Shown piece by piece: positions 17,339 to 26,907 of a stretch of DNA of 64,000 nt. The DNA comes from Dehalococcoidia bacterium. Its GTDB lineage: Bacteria > Chloroflexota > Dehalococcoidia > Lucifugimonadales > UBA826. Each line of letters opens with the position of its first letter. Position 1 is the stretch's first letter. The position numbers were made by a program, and so were the translations under genes. Below the pieces are notes generated by a model. The model had not been told where the DNA came from and ran no database searches. It saw nothing but the letters and a program-made list of their open reading frames with translations. Where the stretch lies: assembly GCA_029936675.1 (NCBI GenBank), contig JAPYSB010000005.1:76104-140103 (forward strand), read 5' to 3'.

Positions 17339-18613
17339 ATGTTCATAGGACATTTTACGGAGAGGCCATACCAAGATCCAAAGTCCGGCTACTTTGGGGC
17401 CACCGGCAAGTCGATCAAAGACTTGACCGTTAGCAATGATATATACGATCCAATGTTGGGATCTGACCTGTACAACAGGTACTTAGATGAAAAAATTTAT
17501 GCAGAGGAGATGGGTTTTGATGGACTGATGTTAAATGAGCACCATAGCAGCCCTTTCTGCATGGGTAGTACTGTTAACGTAGAAGCCTCCATTCTTGCTC
17601 GTATTACGAGTAAGGCAAAGATAGTACTTTTGGGCAATGTTCTTCCTATTTGGGATGACCCGCTTTGGTTGGTTGAGCAACTAGCAACCATTGATATGAT
17701 TTCCAAAGGCCGGTTGGTTTCAGGATGGGTTAGGGGTACTGCCAGAGAGAGTGTTGCTCATAATTCCCCTCCTGCATATAACTGGGAAAGATTTCAAGAG
17801 GCACATGAATTTATCATTAAGGCATGGACTGAACCAGGACCTTTTAGATGGGAAGGGAAACATTACCAATACCGATACGTTAATCCTTGGGTGAGACCAT
17901 ACCAAAAGCCCCATCCCCCAATAATGCTACCGGGGGTAGTAAGCAGAGATTCAGTGGTATGGGCTGCTAGACAACGAATACCGTATGTAATGCTGGCAAC
18001 TCAACTTGAACCAACAAGACAATCTTTTGAAGTTTATAAAGAGACAGCCAGAGAAGAAGGTTATGAAGCAGGCCCTCAGAATTTTGGATACCTATGGAAA
18101 GTTCACGTGGATGAAACTGAGGAACTTGCAGAAGAAGTTGCAAGAAAGTTTGTGCAAGGCCCCAGTAACCCGTTCAACGCGGGGAATGAAGGTACTGCCA
18201 ATCCGGCTTTAAATAAACTTCCAGGCATGACTTCACGTAGAAGGACACTTCCAACTGCACAGGTTGCTACTGCCAATCGAGGTGGCCAACTTTCGAGGTC
18301 CTTCGAAGACCAAGTAGACGACCACACCATAATATTCGGTACTCCCAAAACGGTAATTCCCAAAATACGACATGTATTGGAATACCTTAGACCAGGATCT
18401 GTGTTTTTCTGGGACGGAGACGGGGCGATGACACATGATGACCAGATGAGGAGTCTTCGATTAATGGGTGAAGAAGTCTTACCTGCTGTTAGAGAAATAG
18501 CAGATGAACTTGAACTTCCTAGCTCGTTTGAGGTTGACCCCAAAACAGGGAAAAAATTTGATGCAATGGAATCTGAGACCCCCGACGAAATTGCTGCTAC
18601 CCCTGGAGACTGA
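17339..18613 (+). CDS. LLM-class flavin-dependent oxidoreductase
   Basis: YAEEMGFDGLMLNEHHSSPFCMGSTVNVEASILARITSKAKIVLLGNVLPIWDDPLWLVEQLATIDMISKGRLVSGWVRG. Confidence 0.92.
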   Translation: MFIGHFTERPYQDPKSGYFGATGKSIKDLTVSNDIYDPMLGSDLYNRYLDEKIYAEEMGFDGLMLNEHHSSPFCMGSTVNVEASILARITSKAKIVLLGNVLPIWDDPLWLVEQLATIDMISKGRLVSGWVRGTARESVAHNSPPAYNWERFQEAHEFIIKAWTEPGPFRWEGKHYQYRYVNPWVRPYQKPHPPIMLPGVVSRDSVVWAARQRIPYVMLATQLEPTRQSFEVYKETAREEGYEAGPQNFGYLWKVHVDETEELAEEVARKFVQGPSNPFNAGNEGTANPALNKLPGMTSRRRTLPTAQVATANRGGQLSRSFEDQVDDHTIIFGTPKTVIPKIRHVLEYLRPGSVFFWDGDGAMTHDDQMRSLRLMGEEVLPAVREIADELELPSSFEVDPKTGKKFDAMESETPDEIAATPGD

Positions 18614-18622
18614 AGAAAATAA

Positions 18623-18666
18623 TATGAATCTCTCTGAGAATTTCAATGATCTCAGAGAGATTCATA
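18623..18666. terminator. probable bidirectional terminator hairpin
   Basis: 17-bp perfect inverted repeat TATGAATCTCTCTGAGA / TCTCAGAGAGATTCATA with 10-nt loop between convergent genes. Confidence 0.65.
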
Positions 18667-18676
18667 CATTTTGATC

Positions 18677-19408
18677 CTACGCGAACCGGTTCCAGGTTGG
18701 GTTAATTAAAACCTCATTTATTGTTACGTGTGGTGGTTGCTTTGCGAGAAACAATATGAGCTCGCCAAGATCTTCTGATTGAAGTATTCTGGCCTGATCC
18801 TCTGCACTCACAGGTACGGGACGTTGTTCTAAGATCGGTGTAGCGACTTCTCCGGGACATAATGCTGTTGCCCGGATCCCGTTGTTTCTTTCCTCGATGA
18901 TTAAACTGGCAGTCATTGCGTTCATTGCATGTTTCGCAGAAGTGTAAGCGGGTCCTGTTAAGGCTCCGGCACTTTTAGCCGCCATGGAAGAAATATTAAT
19001 GATAAGCCCGCCTCCAGTGCTTCTCATCGAAGGTAGTACCGCTTGGCAACAGTAGAAAGCTCCATTCAAGTCTATATTTATGACTTTATTCCAGTCTTCA
19101 ATCGAGACTACCGGCCAATTGCGTTCTCGGACATTAATGCCTGCGCTGAATACACCTATGTCTATCTGACCATATTGGTTCAATATCGAGTCGGCGACTG
19201 ACACCACAGCATCATTGTCCGAAACATCCAGAGGGTGTATCGAAACATCTCCTGAGATTTTTGAGGCTACATTTTCCAGCACATCCTGTCTTCGCCCTGA
19301 AAGGATCACTTTGCAGCCAGCTTCCGCCAATTTTATGGCACCTGATTCCCCGATGCCTGTTCCTGCACCGGTTATCCAGGCGACTTGGCCTTGAATATCT
19401 TCTAACAT
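18677..19408 (-). CDS. SDR family oxidoreductase
   Basis: VAWITGAGTGIGESGAIKLAEAGCKVILSGR; INISSMAAKSAGALTGPAYTSAKHAMNAM. Confidence 0.92.
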   Translation of the reverse strand: MLEDIQGQVAWITGAGTGIGESGAIKLAEAGCKVILSGRRQDVLENVASKISGDVSIHPLDVSDNDAVVSVADSILNQYGQIDIGVFSAGINVRERNWPVVSIEDWNKVINIDLNGAFYCCQAVLPSMRSTGGGLIINISSMAAKSAGALTGPAYTSAKHAMNAMTASLIIEERNNGIRATALCPGEVATPILEQRPVPVSAEDQARILQSEDLGELILFLAKQPPHVTINEVLINPTWNRFA

Positions 19409-19438
19409 AGTTTTCTCCTTAATTGTTATTTAATTGCG

Positions 19439-21052
19439 TTAATCGAGACTATCTATAACTCCTTCTATAAAAAGAATACTTATCGCTTCAATACTATATT
19501 TTAATAATTGTTTTTGGGTGTCTTCACTGGTAGATGCTGAAAGATCTTCCACTATTTTTCTTATTGACTTTTCCCCGTCTATTTCCATTAATAGATTCGC
19601 CACTAAATTGCTACATGGCACTCCTTCTTTTCGGTATGGTGTTGTTATAACTGTCCCCAATTCAAATTCTCCTTCTGATAGAACTGGTTTTTTTTCTAGT
19701 TTTGCTTCTGATGCTAGGCATGGTATTTTTTCCAAAATTGAATCTTGAATGAAATGTAATTCTACGTTTCTGTCCTCAGAATTTTTGTTGTGGAGGCTTA
19801 TGGCAGACATGAATTCATTTGGTAATTCGCCTCTCTCTAAAGCCACCCGTTCATACCCACGGACAGATTGTCCGGACACTGCTCTGATGAATGAGACCCT
19901 GTCAGAAAAATAATTTTCCTCTTTAAATATTCGCCGAGCTTCCCAGAAATAGGAATCTACGGTTCTATTGCTTGAATAGAATAATAGGGCTAGGTCCCGA
20001 AAATGGTCATACTCTTGTCGAAATATGGTTTCGTATACTAACGCGCTTTCTTTGCCAAGAGCCTTATCTTTTAAGTATGTAACAGCATATGCTGAAGCAA
20101 GTACACCAGACATCATAGCTAAATGAACACCTGAAGAAAATAATGGATCTATAAAACATGCCGCATCCCCGGCTAGTACCCAACCGTCACCAGCCATCTT
20201 CGAGGTTGTATACGACCAGTCTTTTAATATTTTCACATCACTTTTTAGCTCTGCCTGCGAAAGCATATCTGATGTTCTATTTGTCAATGATATTTGGTCT
20301 TTTAAGAAGGTTATTGGATCGATTTTCAGTAATTCCGCAGCGCTCTCATTGGAATCGACTACCGCTCCGACGCTGGTAATACCACCATTTAAGGGAATTA
20401 TCCAAACCCATCCGTTTTCATATGACTCGATGAATATATTGTTTTCATCAGGGGTGGGCAGTTTTTTTGCACCTGTAAAATATCCGTAAGCGGCGAGGTT
20501 TTGAAAATTGTCATCCCATTGTCTCAACTTTAAATTCCTCGCTAGAAGAGCGGATTGTCCACTGGCATCTACTATGAATTTGGCAGGTTGGAAATACTTC
20601 TGGCCATTGTTATTTATGACGACAGCTCCTCTGTTTGAATCGTCTGTCATTATCTTTCCTACAAATGACTCTTCTTCTACCACAACACCTAGTTCTGCTG
20701 ACCTTTTAAGTAGTATTTCATCAAATATAGGCCTTGAAACCTGATATGAATGAATATTCTGTTTATTGGTTTCACTAAATCTCCATGACCAGGGTGTTTC
20801 ATCCTTGCCCCATACCATGGTTGCCCCGTATTTAGGTAAGAACCCGGCGTTTGATATTGCTTCTTTTAAACCTAATTCTTCCAATATAGCTATGCTTGCT
20901 GGAAGAAGGGATTCTCCTACATGTTCCCTTGGAAATTTAGATCTTTCACATACCTTGACTGAAAGACCTGATTTAGCTGCCATTGAGGCCGCAGTGCTAC
21001 CTGCTGGTCCTCCTCCTATTACCAATATGTCCACTTCATCTGATTTTTGCAA
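19439..21052 (-). CDS. flavin-dependent halogenase-like FAD oxidoreductase with PqqD-like C-terminal region
   Basis: DILVIGGGPAGSTAASMAAKSG (GxGxxG), FPREHVGESLLPAS, FLPKYGATMVWG, ENGWVWIIPLNGG (WxWxIP), DPLFSSGVHLAMMSG; C-term LLMEIDGEKSIRKIVEDLS...EGVIDSLD resembles PqqD-like domains. Confidence 0.78.
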   Translation of the reverse strand: MQKSDEVDILVIGGGPAGSTAASMAAKSGLSVKVCERSKFPREHVGESLLPASIAILEELGLKEAISNAGFLPKYGATMVWGKDETPWSWRFSETNKQNIHSYQVSRPIFDEILLKRSAELGVVVEEESFVGKIMTDDSNRGAVVINNNGQKYFQPAKFIVDASGQSALLARNLKLRQWDDNFQNLAAYGYFTGAKKLPTPDENNIFIESYENGWVWIIPLNGGITSVGAVVDSNESAAELLKIDPITFLKDQISLTNRTSDMLSQAELKSDVKILKDWSYTTSKMAGDGWVLAGDAACFIDPLFSSGVHLAMMSGVLASAYAVTYLKDKALGKESALVYETIFRQEYDHFRDLALLFYSSNRTVDSYFWEARRIFKEENYFSDRVSFIRAVSGQSVRGYERVALERGELPNEFMSAISLHNKNSEDRNVELHFIQDSILEKIPCLASEAKLEKKPVLSEGEFELGTVITTPYRKEGVPCSNLVANLLMEIDGEKSIRKIVEDLSASTSEDTQKQLLKYSIEAISILFIEGVIDSLD

Positions 21053-21238
21053 TTGTTTAGATACCTAGATATGTTGCTTGAGTCTAGCTTAATTACCGTA
21101 GAATAACTTTAATTACATTGGATGCCTACGGTCTATTTTTCATATGCTGATGTGATTACTTTAAGGATAAAAGGGATTTTAGATCAAGCATTTAAAATAT
21201 GAGAAACACTTTGACATTAGCAAAATGGTTGGCGAGTT

Positions 21239-21340
21239 GTTGGAAATGAGCACGTGCTTGAGATGAACTGTGGAACAGGTGTCACTTACATATCTTATAA
21301 TCGCCGGGCCGGCTCAGTAATAATTTTTGAGGAGGGTTAA
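21239..21340 (+). pseudogene. remnant of SAM-dependent methyltransferase (motif I)
   Basis: Frame at 21239 reads VGNEHVLEMNCGTGVTYISYNRRAGSVIIFEEG*; another frame just upstream reads HFDISKMVGELLEM. Confidence 0.45.
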
Positions 21341-21341
21341 C

Positions 21342-21527
21342 ATGTCTGAATTGAATGAAGATGAGATTCGTGGATTAGCTAAGGCCGTGAACATAGAAAT
21401 ACAGGACTCCGATATCACGGATATTAGCTACAGCTTGAATGCCATGTTGGAAGCTATCGATAGTATTAATCCTGAAGGTATTAATGCTGTTGAACCTCTG
21501 CCGATTATTTTACAAAAGGGGGATTAA
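21342..21527 (+). CDS. GatC/AtzG-like small subunit
   Basis: GAGGAGGG SD; MSELNEDEIRGLAKAVNIEIQDSDITDISYSLNAMLEAIDSINPEGINAVEPLP; directly precedes amidase. Confidence 0.6.
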   Translation: MSELNEDEIRGLAKAVNIEIQDSDITDISYSLNAMLEAIDSINPEGINAVEPLPIILQKGD

Positions 21528-21532
21528 AGGTT

Positions 21533-22960
21533 ATGAGCGATCAAGAATTAATTTTTATGTCAGCAGCAGATTTGGCTACTAAAATAAAGGAAAAGCAAAT
21601 TTCTCCCGTGGAGGCTGTAAAAGCATACCTTGATAGGATAACCGAGGTGGATAGCAAGATAAACGCATATATTACTGTTTTGGCGGGCCAGGCACTAGCG
21701 GAAGCCCAACAGGCAGAAATTGATATAAATGCAGGGTTGATCAAGGGCCCTTTGCATGGAGTTCCAGTTGGGGTGAAGGACCAGATATATACAAAAGGTG
21801 TACGAACATCAAGCGGGTCAAAAATCCGTTCAGACTTTGTGCCGGGTTTTGATGCGACAGTGGTGGCAGGACTTAAGAGATCGGGGGCAATAATCCTTGG
21901 GAAACTGAACATGACTGAATTTGCTATGGGTGACCCGATAACATCTGCCTTTGGGGTAACACACAATCCTTGGGATCTCACTAGGAACCCTGGGACATCA
22001 AGTACTGGTTCTGGCGCAGCCACGGCATCTTTTATGTGCGCTACCTCACTTGGCGAGGATACAGGGGGGTCAGTACGGGGTCCTGCTTCCAATTGCGGGT
22101 TAGTCGGAATTAGACCTTCCTGGGGTCGAGTTAGTAGGTACGGAGTAGACGGAGCGTCATGGTCCTTGGATACGATAGGTCCAATCTCTCGTACGGTTGA
22201 GGATTGTGCATTGACCTTGAGAGCAATTGCTGGATTTGACCATAAAGATCAGTACATGAAAGATGTACCGGTGCCAGATTATTGTGCTGCGCTGACTGGA
22301 GATATAAAGGGAGCTAAAATAGGGGTAGTGAAAGAATTTTTGGACCCTGATGTTATGGGGGTCACTAAACCGGTGAGACAAGGAGTGTTACAGGCGACTG
22401 AAGTGCTTGCTACTCTTGGGGCTGAAGTGGAAGAGATATCGCTCCCATTAGCCCCCGTCGCGGGTGTTGCAAGCAGGATAATAAGTGCTGTTGAACGCTC
22501 AAGTTTGCACCCGGAATGGCTTCGTAACAGACCAAATGAGTTTCATCACAATACTCGTGTTGCCTTTACTACTGGGGAATTGATTCCGTCACAGGTCTAC
22601 TACAAGGCACAGAAGATACGTACTTTGGTGCGCAAACAGGCTTTGGAAGCACTCGAACTATTTGATGTACTTATAATGCCCGGCGCCTCAGAACCGGCTA
22701 CAGTCATGAATTTAGAGCCTGGGATACGAAGTAAGGAGGTAGCTGCTCGTGCTTTAACTGAGGCATCGTATCGAGGTTTTTTTAGTCTAGTAAGTGGCCC
22801 GGCTCTGTCCATCTGCTGTGGATATACAGCAGATGGGAATAACAAACTTCCTCTGGCAATCCAGATTGCAGGGCGGCCATTTGATGAAGCTAGAGTGATG
22901 AATATTGCCTATGCGTATGAGCAAAATACGAATTGGCACCTTGAGCGTCCTTCATTGTGA
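21533..22960 (+). CDS. amidase (GatA/AtzE-like amidase signature family)
   Basis: GPLHGVPVGVKDQIYTKGVRTSSGS; RNPGTSSTGSGAATASFMCATSLGEDTGGSVRGPASNCGLVG. Confidence 0.92.
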   Translation: MSDQELIFMSAADLATKIKEKQISPVEAVKAYLDRITEVDSKINAYITVLAGQALAEAQQAEIDINAGLIKGPLHGVPVGVKDQIYTKGVRTSSGSKIRSDFVPGFDATVVAGLKRSGAIILGKLNMTEFAMGDPITSAFGVTHNPWDLTRNPGTSSTGSGAATASFMCATSLGEDTGGSVRGPASNCGLVGIRPSWGRVSRYGVDGASWSLDTIGPISRTVEDCALTLRAIAGFDHKDQYMKDVPVPDYCAALTGDIKGAKIGVVKEFLDPDVMGVTKPVRQGVLQATEVLATLGAEVEEISLPLAPVAGVASRIISAVERSSLHPEWLRNRPNEFHHNTRVAFTTGELIPSQVYYKAQKIRTLVRKQALEALELFDVLIMPGASEPATVMNLEPGIRSKEVAARALTEASYRGFFSLVSGPALSICCGYTADGNNKLPLAIQIAGRPFDEARVMNIAYAYEQNTNWHLERPSL

Positions 22961-23077
22961 CTGTACAGGGGCTTATTTTTTTAGCACGGGCAGTTCCTCT
23001 TATATAGGAAGGTGAGTACACGTCGATCGTAAACGGAGAAGTGTTTCTATCTCGATTAGATAGGTAATCCATTTATT

Positions 23078-23095
23078 GTGCGGGTTTTCCCACAC
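23078..23095 (-). terminator. possible terminator downstream of tmRNA
   Basis: GTGCGGG-tttt-CCCACAC hairpin (one mismatch) just past the tmRNA 3' end. Confidence 0.35.
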
Positions 23096-23120
23096 GGAAC
23101 ACGGGTGCTATTTATATTCA

Positions 23121-23468
23121 TGGTGGAGACGGGGGAGGGTCGAACTCCCCGTCCAGAAAACACCCCGACGAGATATACTACAGGTTTAGCCGGACGTTAA
23201 ATTCGACTGCTCAAGCCCCGACCGGCTAGCGCTTGAAACAGACTAGCCGATAGTCTTTAGCCAGATATATCGGCATCTAACTGACTGCACCCCGTCTATT
23301 GTCGCCCTTTCACTACCTTCGGGGATCGGACGTGAAGGACGTAGCCGCTTAAGCGGCTAGTGCTAGCTGTTTGTTGCCAGTTACTTTTTTGCCATCTTTT
23401 TAACGAGGATGAAGGCGCCCCGACCTGCAATCTCGCGGTGACATCCCCTGTCGAATCCGCGCGTCCCC
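23121..23468 (-). ncRNA. ssrA: transfer-messenger RNA (tmRNA)
   Basis: Minus strand 5' GGGGACGCGCGGATTCGACAGGGG pairs with 3' GGACGGGGAGTTCGACCCTCCCCCGTCTCCACCA (7-bp acceptor stem, T-loop, encoded CCA). Tag ORF ends ...KQLALAA-stop. Confidence 0.95.
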
Positions 23469-23621
23469 ATGTGGTAGCAAATTCTATCATGATTGGGTTT
23501 CTCCGATACTTTGTTGCGGGTTGTTATGATTGGATAGCATGCTGTGTTTAACTTGGAAAGTAGATATACAATCTAGACACCCCAATAGGCAAACTTTTAA
23601 GCTAATAAATAAGGAGAAGAA

Positions 23622-24401
23622 ATGCCAAACTTTGCAGCTAATCTAAGCATGATGTTCAACGAGGTAGATTTTATTGATAGGTTTAAAGTTGCCTCTGAGT
23701 CAGGGTTTAAGGCTGTGGAATATCTATTCCCCTATGACTATTCTAAGGAACAATTGGTTAATCTTTTAGGGGAAAATAATTTGGTACAAGTCTTACATAA
23801 TTTGCCAGCTGGTGATTGGAATGCGGGGGAAAGAGGGATTGCTTGCCATCCTGGTCGGGTGAACGAATTCCAAGAAGGTGTTGGCTTAGCCGTAGAATAT
23901 GCCTCCGCTCTAAATTGCCCACAGGTGAATTGTTTAGCTGGAATAAAACCAGAACTAATGTTGGACCAAGAAGCTCAGGATACCTTGGTGACCAACCTCA
24001 GGTACGCGGCGCCGATTTTTAAGGAAGCAGGAGTGAAGCTCATTGTGGAAAGCATAAACACTTTGGATATGCCGGGCTTTTTCCTCAATCGAACGGATCA
24101 GGCCTCCTCATTGATTAAAGAAGTTGCATCTGACAATTTATACTTGCAGCACGATATTTACCATATGCAAATTATGGAAGGCGATTTGGCAAGAACGATA
24201 GAGGCAAATATTGATCAGATAAGCCATATGCAATTAGCGGATAATCCTGGGCGGCATGAACCTGGAACTGGGGAAATAAATTACAAATATTTATTTGAAT
24301 TCATCGATGCTCTTGGATACGAAGGGTGGATAGGATGCGAATATGTCCCTGCAGATACCACCGTTGCCGGTCTCGATTGGATAACTTCCTACCTAGATTG
24401 A
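23622..24401 (+). CDS. hyi: hydroxypyruvate isomerase family TIM-barrel protein
   Basis: NFAANLSMMFNEVDFIDRFKVASESGFKAVEYLFPYDYS; LHNLPAGDWNAGERGIACHPGR; EYVPADTTVAGLDW. Confidence 0.88.
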   Translation: MPNFAANLSMMFNEVDFIDRFKVASESGFKAVEYLFPYDYSKEQLVNLLGENNLVQVLHNLPAGDWNAGERGIACHPGRVNEFQEGVGLAVEYASALNCPQVNCLAGIKPELMLDQEAQDTLVTNLRYAAPIFKEAGVKLIVESINTLDMPGFFLNRTDQASSLIKEVASDNLYLQHDIYHMQIMEGDLARTIEANIDQISHMQLADNPGRHEPGTGEINYKYLFEFIDALGYEGWIGCEYVPADTTVAGLDWITSYLD

Positions 24402-24471
24402 TAGACTTTAGGTATCGAATAAAATCACCAATGCTATACTCTTTCAAAAGGTATTTCAGAGGCAGTGAATA

Positions 24472-26847
24472 GTGGCAAGTGATATTGATTCAGTTGAAAT
24501 TGAACCCCAGCTTTCGATAGAACTTTTGGAGTCGGTACAGGACCATGTGCTTTGGCTGGCAATGCAATTGGTTCATCATGCCAACAACATTAGAAAAAAT
24601 CCTGATGGGACAAAGGTTGGTGGTCATCAAGCATCCAGTGCATCAATAGTTACATTGATGACCTCCCTGTACTTTGATTTCATGGATAAGCAGGACAGAA
24701 TTTCAATAAAACCACATGGATCTCCGGTTTTTCATGCAATTCAGTACCTTTTAGGGAACCTGGATGCATCGTATCTAACCGAATTGAGAGCCTACCATGG
24801 CCTACAGGCATACCCCAGCAGAACCAAAGATCCAGATTCAGTTGATTTTTCAACTGGTTCGGTTGGCCTAGGCCCAGTAGCTCCAAATTTTGCGTCCTTA
24901 GTACGTTCCTATAACAATTCCCATAATCATGGGGATAACCTCAAAGGAAGATACATATCGATAGTTGGAGATGCAGAATTAGATGAAGGATCTGTATGGG
25001 AGGCAATAGCCGAACCTGCTATGCAGGATGCTTCGGATATATTGTGGATTGTTGATTTAAATCGACAAAGCCTAGATAGGATTATTCCTGGCATAAGGGT
25101 TGGTGCGTGGAAAGATATGTTTGTGGCCAATGGTTGGCATGTGGTGGAAGCTAAATACGGAGCTCTGCTGGAGGATGCTTTTCGACTCCCAGACGGTGAA
25201 ATGTTACGGGAAGCCATAGACAGTATGAGCAATCAGGTCTACCAACGTCTTTTGAGGGTGAATTCAGAAGAACTCCGCGCATGGTTGCCTACTTATACCG
25301 CCTATCCGGACGAAATGAAAAAATTCATATCTGACTGGAATGATGAGGAATTAAGCCGCCTTTTCCATAATTTGGGAGGTCACGACTTCTCAACCCTTAG
25401 GAAGGCTTTCCAAGAGACAGATAAGACAGATGAGCCAAGTGTGGTATTTGCTTATACCTTGAAAGGATACAGGTTACCCTCTGTCGGTGATCCTCAGAAC
25501 CACTCAGTTACATTGTCAGATTCCCAAATGGAGGAACTCAGAAAAAATTTAAATATTGAGCCCGGCAACAGGTGGGGTGGGTTTGATAGTGAGTCGGTAG
25601 AATCGCAGTTTCTTAGGTCTATATCAGAAAAACTGAGCAGACCTGATGTAATAACTCCTCCACCCAAAGAAGATATCCCTCGGGATTTTGGAAGGAGATA
25701 TTCGGGATATATGTCGACTCAACAAATTTTCGGGTTAGTACTAACTGATATGTCTAGAAGTTTGGGGGACTTGTCTCGAAGGATAGTTACAGTGAGTCCC
25801 GATGTAGCAAGTTCCACAAATTTAGGTGGTTGGATAAATAGAGTTGGTGTCTGGAAGCCGAATGAAACCGAATCTCTTCCAGATGAGGGTATTGTAAGAG
25901 CCCTAAAGTGGGAAGAATCTAAGAGTGGACAACATATTGAATTAGGTATCTCTGAGAATAATTTGTTTATGATGCTCGGTCAGCTCGGGCTTTCTAATGA
26001 AATGAATGGGGAAATGCTATTTCCTATTGGTACCCTCTACGATCCCTTCATAAGGAGAGGACTGGATGCATTCGTGTATAGCGTTTACTCAGGTGCTAAA
26101 TTCATTGTTGTAGGGACACCGTCTGGATTGAGTTTGGCCCCTGAAGGAGGCGCACACCAATCGATGATGACAGCATCGATCGGTGTTGAAATGCCTCAGC
26201 TGGACGCATATGAACCTTGCTTTGGCCAAGAGCTGGAGTGGATCATGTTATCCGCCTTGCACCAGATAAGAAAAAGGGGACAGTCAACTTATTTGAGACT
26301 CACAAGCAAACCAGTTGATCAAAATTTATTACTGCTTCCATCAGACGCTTCGCAAATCGAATCTTTGAGATTGCAGGTTTTGAGAGGAGCTTATTGTTTA
26401 AGGGATCGAACCGCTGATTCCTTTTCAAGTGTGAATGGGAGTGGTATAACAATTGTGAGTGTGGGAGCCATGATTCCTGAGGCATGTGAAGCTAGTGATA
26501 TTTTACTTGAGGAAGGTGTCTTAGCCAATGTCATTAATGTTACCGGCCCCGGCCCTTTGTATCGACACTATAGAGATTTAGTGAAGGAATCTATTGAAAA
26601 AGGTTATGGCTTGTCTGAAGGCCTGGCAACGCTGCTGCCGGGGCATATTGATGGCGCACCGATTTTGACTTTGGCAGATGCGCATCCACATTCACTTTCC
26701 TGGATTGGGGGAGCCTTCGGTAGTAAAACAGTGTCTTTGGGGGTTGATGATTGGGGGCAGTCTGGCAGTAGGGAAGATCTTTACCGAGAATACGGAATTG
26801 ATGTCGAAACAATCGTAAATGCTGCCTTATCTGCTTTGGAACTTTGA
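24472..26847 (+). CDS. transketolase/homodimeric pyruvate dehydrogenase E1 (AceE)-like ThDP enzyme
   Basis: GGHQASSASIVTLMTSLYFDFM; HGLQAYPSRTKDPDSVDFSTGSVGLGPVAPNFASL; GDAELDEGSVWEAIAEPAMQDASDILWIVDLNRQSLDR. Confidence 0.82.
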   Translation: MASDIDSVEIEPQLSIELLESVQDHVLWLAMQLVHHANNIRKNPDGTKVGGHQASSASIVTLMTSLYFDFMDKQDRISIKPHGSPVFHAIQYLLGNLDASYLTELRAYHGLQAYPSRTKDPDSVDFSTGSVGLGPVAPNFASLVRSYNNSHNHGDNLKGRYISIVGDAELDEGSVWEAIAEPAMQDASDILWIVDLNRQSLDRIIPGIRVGAWKDMFVANGWHVVEAKYGALLEDAFRLPDGEMLREAIDSMSNQVYQRLLRVNSEELRAWLPTYTAYPDEMKKFISDWNDEELSRLFHNLGGHDFSTLRKAFQETDKTDEPSVVFAYTLKGYRLPSVGDPQNHSVTLSDSQMEELRKNLNIEPGNRWGGFDSESVESQFLRSISEKLSRPDVITPPPKEDIPRDFGRRYSGYMSTQQIFGLVLTDMSRSLGDLSRRIVTVSPDVASSTNLGGWINRVGVWKPNETESLPDEGIVRALKWEESKSGQHIELGISENNLFMMLGQLGLSNEMNGEMLFPIGTLYDPFIRRGLDAFVYSVYSGAKFIVVGTPSGLSLAPEGGAHQSMMTASIGVEMPQLDAYEPCFGQELEWIMLSALHQIRKRGQSTYLRLTSKPVDQNLLLLPSDASQIESLRLQVLRGAYCLRDRTADSFSSVNGSGITIVSVGAMIPEACEASDILLEEGVLANVINVTGPGPLYRHYRDLVKESIEKGYGLSEGLATLLPGHIDGAPILTLADAHPHSLSWIGGAFGSKTVSLGVDDWGQSGSREDLYREYGIDVETIVNAALSALEL

Positions 26848-26907
26848 TTTGCACCCTGTGCTAAAATTTGGCACTGTTCTGACAGAATTTCGTTTGGAGA
26901 AAGATTG

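Noticed and set aside
21541-22092. 183-aa minus-strand ORF opposite the amidase
   Set aside because: Antisense shadow of a well-supported amidase gene; low-complexity composition.
23360-23551. ORFs at 23360-23551 (+) and 23296-23490 (-)
   Set aside because: They lie across the tmRNA gene and are not coding.
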